Source of the DNA: JAVBOW01 sp031550615
GTDB taxonomy: Bacteria > Bacteroidota > Bacteroidia > Bacteroidales > Rikenellaceae
NCBI GenBank assembly: GCA_031550615.1
Contig: JAVBOL010000007.1
Span: 5,867 to 69,866, forward strand
DNA length: 64,000 nt
Direction: 5' to 3'
In this document: positions 26,757-35,900 of the stretch, in pieces
Numbering within the stretch: position 1 is the stretch's first letter
Layout of the letters: every line of letters begins with the position of its first letter
Translations under genes and position numbers: made by a program
Notes under the pieces: generated by a model
Told to the model about the DNA's origin: nothing
The model's database searches: none
Seen by the model: the letters and a program-made list of their open reading frames with translations, nothing else

Positions 26757-26925
26757 CGGACAAGAACGGCACGCTTATTGATGGTTAGAGGGGCGAGTTG
26801 ACCTCCTGCCCCGGCATCAAGTTTGGTAATTCGGAAAATAGTGTATATATTGCCTCCCGAAACCACTAAATCTCAAGCCTATTCGATAGAACGTCTACTC
26901 AAACCATCGCTAAGGAAGGAAGAGT

Positions 26926-27510
26926 ATGAACCAAACGGCATTAAGCGACCAACAGCTGCTTAATAACTATCTGTCAGGCAATCAACAGGCTATATCCTCG
27001 TTGCTCGAACGCCATCGCAAAAGGGTGTTCGACTATATCAACATGCTCGTCAAAGACCGCGACGTGGCCGACGACATACTGCAGGACACGCTTATAAAAG
27101 TGATACGCTTCATCTCCGAGGGACGTTACGTGGAGAGCGGCAAGTTCGTGTCGTGGGTGCTGCGCATAGCGCACAACCAGGTGATCGACCATTTCCGCCA
27201 GGTCAAATCACAGAACAAGATCAACCAAAGCGAAGCCGGGTTCGACATAATCAACTCGATGCGCTTCTCGGACCCCACCGTGGAGGATAGGATCGTAAGC
27301 CAGCAGATCGAGGACGACGTGCGCCGCATGATCGAATTCCTGCCTGAAGAGCAGAAGGAAGTGGTCATGATGCGCTACTACATGAACCTGTCGTTCAAAG
27401 AGATAGCCGACCAGACCGGGGTAAGCATAAACACCGCCCTGGGCCGGATGCGCTATGCGCTTATCAACCTGCGCAAGCTGATCGACGAGAAACAGATCAT
27501 TTTGAATTAA
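26926..27510 (+). CDS. Sigma-70 family RNA polymerase sigma factor (ECF-like)
   Basis: A 194-residue sigma factor with regions 2 and 4 only. Region 2 spans ~10-95 (RHRKRVFDYINMLVKDRDVADDILQDTLIKVIRFI, then the GKFVSWVLRIAHNQVIDHFRQ promoter-melting segment). Region 4 spans ~135-190 (LPEEQKEVVMMRYYMNLSFKEIADQTGVSINTALGRMRYALINLRK). It would direct RNA polymerase to a special set of promoters. A 46-residue acidic ORF follows 55 nt downstream before a terminator. No SusC N-terminal signalling domain or membrane anti-sigma gene is next to it, so it is not a typical PUL ECF pair. Confidence 0.92.
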   Translation: MNQTALSDQQLLNNYLSGNQQAISSLLERHRKRVFDYINMLVKDRDVADDILQDTLIKVIRFISEGRYVESGKFVSWVLRIAHNQVIDHFRQVKSQNKINQSEAGFDIINSMRFSDPTVEDRIVSQQIEDDVRRMIEFLPEEQKEVVMMRYYMNLSFKEIADQTGVSINTALGRMRYALINLRKLIDEKQIILN

Positions 27511-27565
27511 GTTTTATACAATAAACCGTTATACGATTCGTTTGTGAATTAAAAAGACATGGCCT

Positions 27566-27706
27566 ATGGACGAAATTGACATTGCTGATCTGGCCGATGG
27601 CCAGCTACCCGAAGATGACGAGCAGCTGCTCCATGACCATGTGATCCAGGACGACCACGCGTTGCTTTACCTGGACACCTACCTTAGAGATATGTTTAAG
27701 CAATAG
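27566..27706 (+). CDS. Small acidic protein, possible anti-sigma-like partner
   Basis: A 46-residue ORF, very acidic (MDEIDIADLADGQLPEDDEQ at the start). The pattern ADGQLPEDDEQLLHDHV followed by a LLYLDTYLRDMF helix resembles the N-terminal helices of anti-sigma domains (xYLDGELxxEExxxxxxH). It lacks the zinc Cys/His set and any membrane segment. It lies between the sigma-factor gene and a strong terminator on the same strand, which supports co-expression. No assigned family is recognised; the anti-sigma idea is an inference from pattern and position. Confidence 0.6.
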   Translation: MDEIDIADLADGQLPEDDEQLLHDHVIQDDHALLYLDTYLRDMFKQ

Positions 27707-27719
27707 TTTACAATGCCTT

Positions 27720-27752
27720 AAAGCCGCACCCCCGGGGATGCGGCTTTTTTTA
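27720..27752 (+). terminator. Intrinsic terminator after the sigma operon
   Basis: A 9-bp stem (AAAGCCGCA / TGCGGCTTT) with a C/G-rich loop, followed by a T run. Confidence 0.85.
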
Positions 27753-27779
27753 TGCGCTGACCCAGGGGGTGCCGGAGAT

Positions 27780-28373
27780 CTAAAACAACTCTGGATCGGC
27801 GACCCCGCCGAATGTCAGGCGGTGGTGCGGCGTGGGGCCTTTTTCCCTCAGCGCCAGGCGGTGCTCCCTGGTGGGATAGCCCTTGTTTTTCAGCCAGCCG
27901 TAACCGGGGTATTCCATCGCCAGGACTTCCATATATTCATCCCGGTGGGTTTTAGCCAGCACCGACGCTGCGGCTATGTGGCGGTATTTGCCGTCGCCGC
28001 CCACTATGCACTCGTAAGGTATGTCGAGCGTGGTGCGGAAACGGTTGCCGTCGATGGCCAGCAAGCCGGGGCGCACCGCCAAACCGCCGACCGCCAGCGA
28101 CATGGCCTCGAAGGAGGCATTCAGGATATTTATCCTGTCGATCCTCTCGGGCGGCACGGCGACCACTTTCCATGCTATGGCTTCGCTCTCGATTATGGGG
28201 CGCAGGGTGCGCCTCGCGCGCTCGGTCATCTGCTTCGAGTCGTTGAGCAGCGGATGGTCGAAACCGGCGGGAAGGATCACCGCAGCGGCGAACACGGGAC
28301 CCGCCAGGCATCCGCGCCCGGCTTCGTCGCAGCCCGCTTCGGGCAAAAGGTCCTGTATGGTGGGTAAAAGCAT
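27780..28373 (-). CDS. rnhB: Ribonuclease HII
   Basis: A 197-residue RNase HII, which cuts RNA in RNA-DNA hybrids and removes single ribonucleotides from DNA. The active-site DEAGRG motif is at ~16-21 (GCDEAGRGCLAGPVFAAAVIL). NDSKQ (~45-49), the LLAIDGN aspartate (~107) and the C-terminal KNKGYPTREHRLAL segment complete the signature. Full length for the family. Its ATG overlaps the stop of the upstream PAS-LuxR gene by one base, so the two are translated together. Confidence 0.95.
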   Translation of the reverse strand: MLLPTIQDLLPEAGCDEAGRGCLAGPVFAAAVILPAGFDHPLLNDSKQMTERARRTLRPIIESEAIAWKVVAVPPERIDRINILNASFEAMSLAVGGLAVRPGLLAIDGNRFRTTLDIPYECIVGGDGKYRHIAAASVLAKTHRDEYMEVLAMEYPGYGWLKNKGYPTREHRLALREKGPTPHHRLTFGGVADPELF

Positions 28374-29080
28374 CAGTCCAGAAATCCGTGGCGCGAGGCG
28401 TATTGCACGGCCTCCATAGAGTTATCCACGCCCAGTTTGTCGAGTATGCGCTGGCGGTGGGTGTTCACGGTATGGACGCTGATCGCCAGCCGGGAGGCGA
28501 TCTCCTTGCTCAACAGCCCGTCGCGCACCATGCGCAGGATATGTTTCTCCCGTCCGGAGAGCGCTGCGGTGTGTGCGCCGTCGAATTCGGCCAGGCGCCA
28601 CACCTCGCCCGTTGTGCAGTCCATAAGCCTGCTCTGCACTCCCCCGCCGCTCGACTGGTCGGGCGATACGTCCAGCACGCTCAGCGAGAGCCACAACGCA
28701 CCGTCGGGAGCGATTTCAAGCGCCTGGAACTGCTCTATGACCTTTACGTAGAGGCCGTCGGCGCGGCGCATGCGGTATTCGCTTATCAGTTTGGTGCGCA
28801 TCAGGACGTCGCGGCGCTCGGGGGCGGTGAGGTATTCGCGGGCGGCGGCCCCGTTGCGCTCCAGCGCGGGCAGGTCGTCGGGATGTATCAGCGTGTTGAT
28901 ATATTCGGCGTCGAGCTCGGCGGCTTTGGCCATGTCGTAACCGAAAAGGGTCTCGAAATTGTACGAGTTGAATACGTGGCGGCGGGATATGTTATCGTAG
29001 AGCGATATGCCGCTGTTGCTCACCCGGGCAAGTTCGGTGAGCAGTTCCATGTGGCGCGCTATCGTTACCTCGGGATCCAT
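28373..29080 (-). CDS. PAS-LuxR transcriptional regulator
   Basis: A 235-residue protein. Residues ~10-150 form a PAS fold (SNSGISLYDNISRRHVFNSYNFETLFGYD, IHPDDLPALE, YRMRRADGLYVKVIEQFQAL). Residues ~172-230 are a LuxR/GerE helix-turn-helix (LSGREKHILRMVRDGLLSKEIASRLAISVHTVNTHRQRILDKLG). No receiver domain and no membrane segment, so it would sense a cytoplasmic signal directly. It is coupled to rnhB, whose product has no obvious regulatory link, so the pairing may be simple operon economy. The barrel-protein gene starts 77 nt away in the other direction and is a possible target. Confidence 0.85.
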   Translation of the reverse strand: MDPEVTIARHMELLTELARVSNSGISLYDNISRRHVFNSYNFETLFGYDMAKAAELDAEYINTLIHPDDLPALERNGAAAREYLTAPERRDVLMRTKLISEYRMRRADGLYVKVIEQFQALEIAPDGALWLSLSVLDVSPDQSSGGGVQSRLMDCTTGEVWRLAEFDGAHTAALSGREKHILRMVRDGLLSKEIASRLAISVHTVNTHRQRILDKLGVDNSMEAVQYASRHGFLD

Positions 29081-29128
29081 CTAATGATTAATCAGTATTG
29101 CCCGGCGCGGCTGTTTTGCCGACCTTTG

Positions 29129-29136
29129 CAAAGTTA
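29129..29136 (-). promoter_or_regulatory. -7 element for the PAS-LuxR/rnhB operon
   Basis: The minus strand reads TAACTTTG 48 nt before the ATG. It overlaps a CTTTGCAAAG palindrome, so the other strand has a related but poorer GACCTTTG facing the barrel-protein gene. Confidence 0.45.
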
Positions 29137-29156
29137 CTTAAAACCTGAATAAAATT

Positions 29157-29699
29157 ATGAAAAAAACGATCATTCTTCTCTCCGCCCTATTCATGGCTGG
29201 TGCGGCGGGCGCACAGGTCACCTGGGAAGCCCGCCTGGGGGCGGCCGTAAGCAAATTCACGGAGATGGACACCAAGATGAAACTCGGCATGAAGGCCGGC
29301 GTGGGCATGGAGTACGGATTCTCCGACCTGTTCGCCGTAAAGCCGGGGCTCTATTTCGCCATGAAGGGCTCCTCCCGGGACAATTCTTTCGCCATCGGCA
29401 ACGGCGACGCACTCAACCTCTCCTATCTGGAGATCCCCGTGCTGGCGAGTTTCCGCTGGTGCGTGGCCAACGATTTTCGCATCGCATTTAACGCCGGGCC
29501 TTACGCCGCGCTCAGGCTTAACTCTCCCGACGGCGGCGAAGGGCTCAAAAAGGGCGACTTCGGCGTGGCTGCGGGACTGGACTTCATCATGGGCCCCTGG
29601 GTGGTCAGCCCCGAGGTGGAATACGGCCTGGTGAAGGTAAGCGGATACGGCGACGACAGGAACCTCGCCTATTTCCTCAGCCTGGGTTACCGGTTTTAA
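29157..29699 (+). CDS. Outer-membrane beta-barrel protein (PorT-like)
   Basis: A 180-residue protein with signal peptide MKKTIILLSALFMAGAAGAQ. The mature part alternates hydrophobic and polar residues in ~8 strands (VTWEARLGAAVSKF, MKLGMKAGVGMEYGF, VKPGLYFAMKGS, LEIPVLASFRWC and so on) and ends in LGYRF with a C-terminal Phe, as expected for a small outer-membrane barrel of the outer_membrane beta-barrel/PorT type. No specific function can be assigned. Its last 23 bp overlap the 3' end of nrdG on the opposite strand. Confidence 0.82.
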   Translation: MKKTIILLSALFMAGAAGAQVTWEARLGAAVSKFTEMDTKMKLGMKAGVGMEYGFSDLFAVKPGLYFAMKGSSRDNSFAIGNGDALNLSYLEIPVLASFRWCVANDFRIAFNAGPYAALRLNSPDGGEGLKKGDFGVAAGLDFIMGPWVVSPEVEYGLVKVSGYGDDRNLAYFLSLGYRF

Positions 29700-30147
29700 T
29701 GAATTGCGCGGTGCAGTCCTTCAGCGCGCCGTTCTCCACCCTATAGAAGCGCTGGTTGGTCGCGGGATCGCCCAGGCCGCCCAGCGCTTCTTTATACGGG
29801 CCTAACTTGATGTAGTCGAAATCGCGCGGGTCTATGGCGGCGGGAAGCGTCGCGCAGCCTGAGTACCATCCCGTGCGCAGGTTATGTTCGCGCACTCTCT
29901 TAGCAACGCGACCAACGGCCCCGGGGTCGTTGTCGCCGCCCATTACACACACGCAGGTCACGGCGCCGGCGTACCTCGACAGCAGCCCGTCCAGCAGCGC
30001 ACCGTCAAGCTCTTCGCCCTGCACACCCTGCAAATGGGGGCTGTGGCAGCCAGGGCAACGGTGTGGGCACTCCGAGAGGTTAAGGGCGAGGGTCACCTCG
30101 CCCGGCACCTCAGCGAAGACCACGTCATAGCTGGCCAGGCGCAGCAT
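29677..30147 (-). CDS. nrdG: Anaerobic ribonucleotide reductase activating protein
   Basis: A 156-residue radical-SAM protein that installs the glycyl radical on NrdD. The cluster motif CxxxCxxC is in SECPHRCPGCHSP (~27-34). It is short, as usual for NrdG, and has the CVMGGDNDP segment for SAM binding. The gene overlaps the 3' end of nrdD by 23 nt, indicating one nrdDG transcript. It is convergent with, and overlaps, the barrel-protein gene, and no terminator is visible between them. Confidence 0.93.
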   Translation of the reverse strand: MLRLASYDVVFAEVPGEVTLALNLSECPHRCPGCHSPHLQGVQGEELDGALLDGLLSRYAGAVTCVCVMGGDNDPGAVGRVAKRVREHNLRTGWYSGCATLPAAIDPRDFDYIKLGPYKEALGGLGDPATNQRFYRVENGALKDCTAQFIKTGNPG

Positions 30148-32215
30148 AATGGCGTTGTGCGGCCTCTTTTTGGCGCGCCTGTGAGAAGTTGCTCACACGT
30201 TTCATGTAACCGATGATGCGCGTGAGGTAGTCGAGGTTCTCGCCGCCGCACTCGGGGCACGCCCTGAGGTTGCGCTTGTCGATGTGGCCGCAGTCGTTGC
30301 AGACGGTATTCGGGATATTGAAAGTGAAGTAGTTGCACCCCTCATTGGCGGCAACCCTTATCAGGTGGGCGTACTGTTCGCGGCTCAGGTGCTCATCGAG
30401 GTTCATGTGCAGCGCCGAGCCTCCGGTCAGGTGCTCGATGTAGCGGCGGCCATGCATGCGGAATTTGTCGACCACGTTCAGCCTCTCGTCCTCGACGATA
30501 TAGAAATAGCTGTTGTAGCAGTCGCGAGGCACCTTATAACCAGCCTCACGGTCCCATTTGGCGTGCTTGACGCCCACATTTTCGGCGGGGATCATCTCGC
30601 AGTTGAACATCGCGTCCTTCGTGCGGTACTTCTTATTGAAGCGCTCCACGGTACTCAGCACCTCGCGGGTGAAAGCCTCGTATTCGGGGTTGTCGCTGAT
30701 CTCTATGCCCAGGAATTCGGCGGCCTCGACCAGTCCGTTGACCCCTATGGTCAGGTATTGGCGCGAGATGTTGATATACCCGGCGTCGAACAGGGGCAGC
30801 ATCCCCTTTTTATACATGTACTTGAGGTTTTCGTCGTAGGCGGTCTGCACCTTGTGCACCAGGTCGACGACCTCCTCCAGAAAAAACTGGTAATGCATGC
30901 CCTTGCGCGCAGCGTACTGGATGCAGCGGTTAAGGTTTATCGTGAGCACGCTTTTCGATCCGGTCGACACGCCGCCGGCGCCCAGCGTGTAGCTGAACTC
31001 ATTGTCGGTGATCTCGTTGCGAAGGCGGCAGCAACTGCTCAGCGAGTCGGCGTTGTCGCTCAGGTAGGTGAAAAAGGAGTGTCCGGCGGCATACATCTCA
31101 GCCGTGAAATCACCCCACTCGCTGTCCTTGGGCGCTCCGTTTTCGGTCAGCAGCGCCATCGTTTCGACCGGGAAGGTCAGAACGGTGCGCGTGCGCTCGG
31201 CGTTGAACCACCTCATGAAGCGCTTTTGCAGCCAGCTGAGCGATTCCCAATCGGGCTTGCTGCCGTCCGGAAAGACGAAATTTCCGAAAAGGCTCTCGAA
31301 ATAGTGGCGGTCGTAGTAGGAGATGTTCCAGAACACGGCCTGGAAGTTGCGCGCGCCGGTCGGCTGGTTGATCGTGTAGACGATCTGCTCGAAGCAGTCG
31401 GTTATCACCTTGTCCAGCGTACGCTGCTTTCGCGACAGGTCGACAACCCTGTCCGCCTCCTTATAATATTCGCCGCCGTATTCGATGCCGATGAAATAGT
31501 TCATGTACATCAAAAATTCGGGCGTTGCGCACGCGCCAGAGAGCATGCTCGACACCATGAATACCATGTTGGTGAAGCCGCCGCAGAAAGATTTGAGGTT
31601 GGTGGGCGCCTTCGAGTTGCCGCCTATGGAGGTCGTGCCGCCGATCAGCCAGGGGTACATCGTCACGCTGGCGCAGTAGTTGGCGAGCGAGGTTTCGTCG
31701 TTCTTATATATAAAGTGGTTATTGAGAAGGTCGATATACTTGTCGGCCACCTCCTTGCCGTACATCTCCTTGATGCGGTCGGTGAGCATGCGGCGGTTCA
31801 GGCGGATAAAGTTGCTCTTGGGCAACTCGCCGATCAGGGTGGCCATATTCTTGTTCTCGACGTTGGCGTTGGCGTCGTAGCGGCTTCCGGTGGCGGCGTT
31901 CTGCGCGTCGCAATACTCCATCAAAAAACTGAGCTTGTCGCGCACCTCGCGGTCCTCGGTGTGCTTCTGGCGGTAGAGCATATAGGCCTTGGCCACGGTG
32001 TAGTAGCGCTCGGCCATGAGCGCCACCTCGACCTGGTTTTGGATATCCTCGACCGTGGTTTCGTTCTTGATGCTCACCCGGCTCAGGATGTTGGTGATAA
32101 CGTCCTGGGTGGCGAAACTGCCCACCGACAGGAAGGCTTTGGAAATGGCGCTCTGGATCTTGTCGATCGAAAAGGGTTCGCGCTTGCCGTCGCGTTTGAT
32201 GATGAAGGTTTCCAT
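30125..32215 (-). CDS. nrdD: Anaerobic (class III) ribonucleoside-triphosphate reductase
   Basis: A 696-residue glycyl-radical enzyme making dNTPs from NTPs without oxygen. Residues ~1-90 are an ATP-cone allosteric domain (IIKRDGKREPFSIDKIQSAISKAF). The barrel carries the KAPTNLKSFCGGFTN region. Near the C-terminus are the zinc site CNDCGHIDKRNLRACPEC (~640-660) and the radical-glycine segment RIIGYMKRVSNFS. The enzyme needs no cobalamin, yet the gene is preceded by an adenosylcobalamin riboswitch, implying that B12 supply turns it down. nrdG follows with a 23-nt overlap. Confidence 0.96.
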   Translation of the reverse strand: METFIIKRDGKREPFSIDKIQSAISKAFLSVGSFATQDVITNILSRVSIKNETTVEDIQNQVEVALMAERYYTVAKAYMLYRQKHTEDREVRDKLSFLMEYCDAQNAATGSRYDANANVENKNMATLIGELPKSNFIRLNRRMLTDRIKEMYGKEVADKYIDLLNNHFIYKNDETSLANYCASVTMYPWLIGGTTSIGGNSKAPTNLKSFCGGFTNMVFMVSSMLSGACATPEFLMYMNYFIGIEYGGEYYKEADRVVDLSRKQRTLDKVITDCFEQIVYTINQPTGARNFQAVFWNISYYDRHYFESLFGNFVFPDGSKPDWESLSWLQKRFMRWFNAERTRTVLTFPVETMALLTENGAPKDSEWGDFTAEMYAAGHSFFTYLSDNADSLSSCCRLRNEITDNEFSYTLGAGGVSTGSKSVLTINLNRCIQYAARKGMHYQFFLEEVVDLVHKVQTAYDENLKYMYKKGMLPLFDAGYINISRQYLTIGVNGLVEAAEFLGIEISDNPEYEAFTREVLSTVERFNKKYRTKDAMFNCEMIPAENVGVKHAKWDREAGYKVPRDCYNSYFYIVEDERLNVVDKFRMHGRRYIEHLTGGSALHMNLDEHLSREQYAHLIRVAANEGCNYFTFNIPNTVCNDCGHIDKRNLRACPECGGENLDYLTRIIGYMKRVSNFSQARQKEAAQRHYAAPGQL

Positions 32216-32329
32216 ATCGTATCTTTAAATTACTTTTTTCCTGTGTGGAGGCGATATGGAATGGCCGTGGGGGTGTAATCCCTGCGGCCTTATCCCGTCG
32301 CCTTTCTCCCGAAAGCCCGAATAAATCAG

Positions 32330-32494
32330 CGGATGCGGCAGGTCTTCTGGCTCGTTCCCTCGGGCGCGCCTTCCCGGCTTTATGGCCAGTGGCAAAGGAT
32401 GCGCCTTCGTTGAATGGAACTTACAGCTGCGGGGACAGCTCCTGGTTTCCACAGGATTCCCTATTGGTCCCGGCGGGGCGGGACACCGTATCCG
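32330..32494 (-). promoter_or_regulatory. Adenosylcobalamin (B12) riboswitch upstream of nrdDG
   Basis: On the minus strand all conserved blocks of the cobalamin aptamer appear in order: the P1 strand CGGATAC, GGTGTCCC, AATAGGGAATC, CTGTCCCCGCAGCTGTAAG (the B12 box core), GCCACTGG, GGGAAGG, CGAGCCAGAAGACCTGC, and the closing P1 strand GCATCCG. P1 ends pair (32488-32494 with 32330-32336). About 115 nt separate it from the nrdD ATG, enough for an expression platform; I see no terminator with a T run, so control at translation is more likely. Binding of cobalamin would be expected to lower nrdDG expression. Confidence 0.92.
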
Positions 32495-32498
32495 AAGA

Positions 32499-32506
32499 CA
32501 AAAGTA
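32499..32506 (-). promoter_or_regulatory. -7 element of the nrdDG/riboswitch transcript
   Basis: The minus strand reads TACTTTTG, ending 4 nt before the aptamer's P1 stem, so transcription would start at the first base of the riboswitch. No clear -33 TTTG is seen. Confidence 0.55.
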
Positions 32507-32877
32507 CCCATTCTTTTGGTCCGGGGACTACCCCTCCCCGGGAAGTTATCAACATATTATCGCTAACGGCGCAAAACGCCAGGCAGCCTGAGGCAGGGGG
32601 CTATATATGTGCTGCGGAGCGTCCGTTGCCGTTAACGTTTTATCGCCGGATGCCGTTTCAGGGGTCTGTTTTGCGGTATTTACACATTTTTATCCGTATA
32701 TGCGATGTGTTTTGCGCTGAATACCCCTATATTTTTCTTTCCGGCAGTGTTGCAATTTCAAAAATTAGTACTATCATTGTAAACGGCCATTTGCCCAAAA
32801 ACAGCCGAGCAGCAACATTAACATCTGATTATCAACAATTAACACCACCGCAGGAAAACACACTTGAATATTGGATA
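32507..32877. other. Intergenic region between nrdD riboswitch and alginate susC
   Basis: About 370 bp without a gene, distinctly A/T-richer in its right half. It should hold the promoter of the plus-strand alginate operon. TATCATTG near 32772-32779 resembles TAnnTTTG with one mismatch. Long 5' leader sequence follows. No convincing RNA family or ORF was recognised. Confidence 0.4.
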
Positions 32878-32903
32878 ATTTTCCGTCAACGTTAACGGAA
32901 AAT
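32878..32903 (+). repeat. Leader stem-loop before the alginate susC
   Basis: A 9-bp perfect stem (ATTTTCCGT / ACGGAAAAT) with an 8-nt loop containing AACGTT, ending 39 nt before the susC ATG. It could influence mRNA stability or be a protein site; no T run follows, so it is not a terminator. Confidence 0.55.
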
Positions 32904-32942
32904 ACAGAAGAGGAAAAACAACCAAAAACTAACACTAACCAT

Positions 32943-35900
32943 ATGCTAAAAATTAACTTTAAGACAACATTGGTCGCCTTATCTGCGCTCCTTCTGAGCC
33001 TGACCGCCTCGGCGCAGGGTTCGGAGATCAGGGGTAAGGTAAGCGACGAGTCGGGTCCCGTCTCCGGCGTATCCGTGGTGATTAAGGGTAGTGCTGTCGG
33101 TACAGCGACAGCATCAGACGGTACGTACCGTCTGAAACGGCAAAAACCCACCGATATCCTGGTCTTCTCGCTGCTCGGCTACGAGGAAAAAGAGGTCGCC
33201 CCGGGCTCAAAGACCGTGCTCGACGTGCAGATGGCCAAAGCCAGCCTGATGATGGACGAACTGGTCGTTATCGGTTACGGCGTGCAGAAAAAATCGCACC
33301 TAACAGGCGCGATAGCCAAATTCGACGCTTCGGCGATAGTCGACATCCCAGCCTCGGACGTGGCGACGGCCCTGCAAGGCCGCCTGTCCGGGGTTACCAT
33401 CCAGAACACGACCTCCGAGGTCGGCGCGATGCCCGAGATCCGCATCCGCGGCGGCGGCTCGATCAGCACGGACCAGCAACCCCTGATGATCGTCGACGGC
33501 TTCGAAATGCCCGACGCGCTGTCGCTCGTAAACGCCAACGACATACAATCCATAGAGATACTCAAAGACGCCTCCTCAGCCGCCATCTACGGCTCGAAGG
33601 CGGCTTCGGGCGTGATCCTGATAACCACCAAGTCGGGATCGGACATGAAACCGCGCTACACGGTCAACTACTACCACGGCGTAAAGATGGCCTACAAGCT
33701 CCACGACATGATGACCTCCAATGAGTACCTGGACGTGATGAACAAGGAATTCGAGTGGGGCGGCGCCGCTCTCTCCAAAAACGACCTGGCGGCGGCATGG
33801 CTCGAAGAGCAACTCGGCCCCACCGACTGGCAGAGGGAGGGTCTACGCGACAACGCCACGACGGACAACCTGCAGATCAGCATCTCGGGCGGGCGCAGCA
33901 ACGTAAAGTACCTGCTCTCGGGAGGTTTCACCAACGACCAGGGCCTTATGAAACAAAACTATAACAACAAGGCCAACTTCCGCACTAAGATCGACGCGCA
34001 GCTCAACAAATTCGTCACCATCGGCGGCAATATGGCCGCGGCGTACAGCAAATCGCAGCGTCCCGACAACAACTACATCGACTTCGCGCGCTTCCCGCAG
34101 TGGGTCCCTGTTTTCCATAACGAATTCACTTCGCAGCTGACCGGCCAGCCCGTAGGCTCATACGCCCAGGCGTCGCACTTCAACCTGGCCAACGCCTACC
34201 CTATCGGCGTGGACGGGGCGATGACCACCGCCAACCCCTACGACACGCAGAACATGACCCCCGCGTCGAGGATGTACCGCACAGACAACAACGCGCAGCA
34301 GTACCAACTCGCCTCGAACATCTACATGAACGTCCAGATATCCAAAAGGCTGCTGTTCCGCACGGCCAACAGCCTGTTGGTGAGGTACTCGCCCAAAGAG
34401 ACCTATCGCGGGGAAAGCGCCCGCAAAGACGGTGAGGAGAGCGAAGGCACCTTCACCAGCACATTCTACAGCAAATGGGTGTCGGACAACACCCTGACCT
34501 GGAACTGGAAATGCATGGGCCACGACATCAACGTGATGGGCGGTATCTCCGCCGAGGGCACCAAAGCCACCCTGGCGGGGATCGACGGCATAAACTACGT
34601 GAGTGACAATATCCACACTCTCAACAACGTCACCGCCTTCAAGGTCATCGACGATAACGGCAAAATGCTCACCGGCACCTACAAGACCCCGACCCAGAAC
34701 ATGCTCTCGTTCTTCGGACGCGTAAATTACAGCTACAAGGACAAATACCTTCTGTCCGCGATGATGCGCACAGACGGCTATTCATGCTTCGACATAGACA
34801 ACCGCTGGGGTTACTTCCCCTCGGTTTCCGCCGGCTGGATAGTGTCCAACGAGGATTTCATGAAAGACCAGAGGGTTGTCAACATGCTCAAGGTAAGGGC
34901 AAGCTACGGCGTGACGGGTAACAACCGCATCGACCCGCTGGCCACCGTCACCGCGCTGAGCAGGGCGCTCTACTCTTTCGGCGACGACCGCGGCACCATC
35001 TACTCGGGCCTGGGCAACACCGACAAGACCTACGGCAACAGCTCGGTCACATGGGAGCAGGTCAACGAGTATGACCTCGGCCTGGACCTGGGGATGTTCA
35101 AAGGCCGCGTCAACCTGACCGTGGACGCGTACTACGCTATAACCAAGAGCATGCTTTTCCTGCGCCCCATCTCGCCCATCACCGGATACACCAAACAGTG
35201 GGTCAACCAGGGCAAGGTGCGCAACAAAGGTCTGGAATTCACCCTGGACACGCATAACATCAGCAACAAGAACTTCAGGTGGACCACCGCGATCAACCTT
35301 TCGCTCAACCGCAACCGCCTGTTAGACCTGGGCGGAGAGGAAAGCATAAAATGGGAAGGCGGCTATAAAGAGCGCTACATCAACTCAGTAGGCCAGCCCA
35401 CGATCCAATTCTACGGCTTCAAAACAGACGGCGTGTGGACCTCCGCCGAACAACTCGCCAACGGCGTCAAATTCGGCAACAGCAGCTCTTACGACCGCCT
35501 GGGCGGCCTGAGGGCGGTGGACACCAACCACGACAACGAACTTAACGACAAGGACCTGGTGGTTATCGGCAGTCCCTATCCCGACTTCACGTGGGGTATG
35601 ACCAACACGCTTTCTTATAAGGGTTTCGACCTCTCGTTCCTGTTCCAGGGCGTGCAGGGCGGCCAGATCATCAACGGCGACGCCACCTACAAGGACTTCC
35701 AGCTGCGCGACGAGAAATTCAACATCCGCACCCGCTGGGTCAGCGAAGCGCACCCGGGCGACGGAAAGACGCCCACGCGCAACGGTATCCCCTGGATACT
35801 GACCGACTACGACGTCGAGGACGCCACATACGTCTGCCTTCGCAACGTCACATTCGGCTACACGCTGCCCGCGAAGACCAGCAAAAAGATCGGCATGAGC

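Noticed and set aside
26757..26925. Region between pyrC and the sigma factor considered for a tRNA or small RNA
   Set aside because: No cloverleaf or terminator could be folded; TTTG near 26822 and TATATATTG near 26844 give only a poor promoter match.
30284..32278. A 664-codon plus-strand frame opposite nrdD
   Set aside because: Antisense shadow of nrdD with biased composition and no domain.
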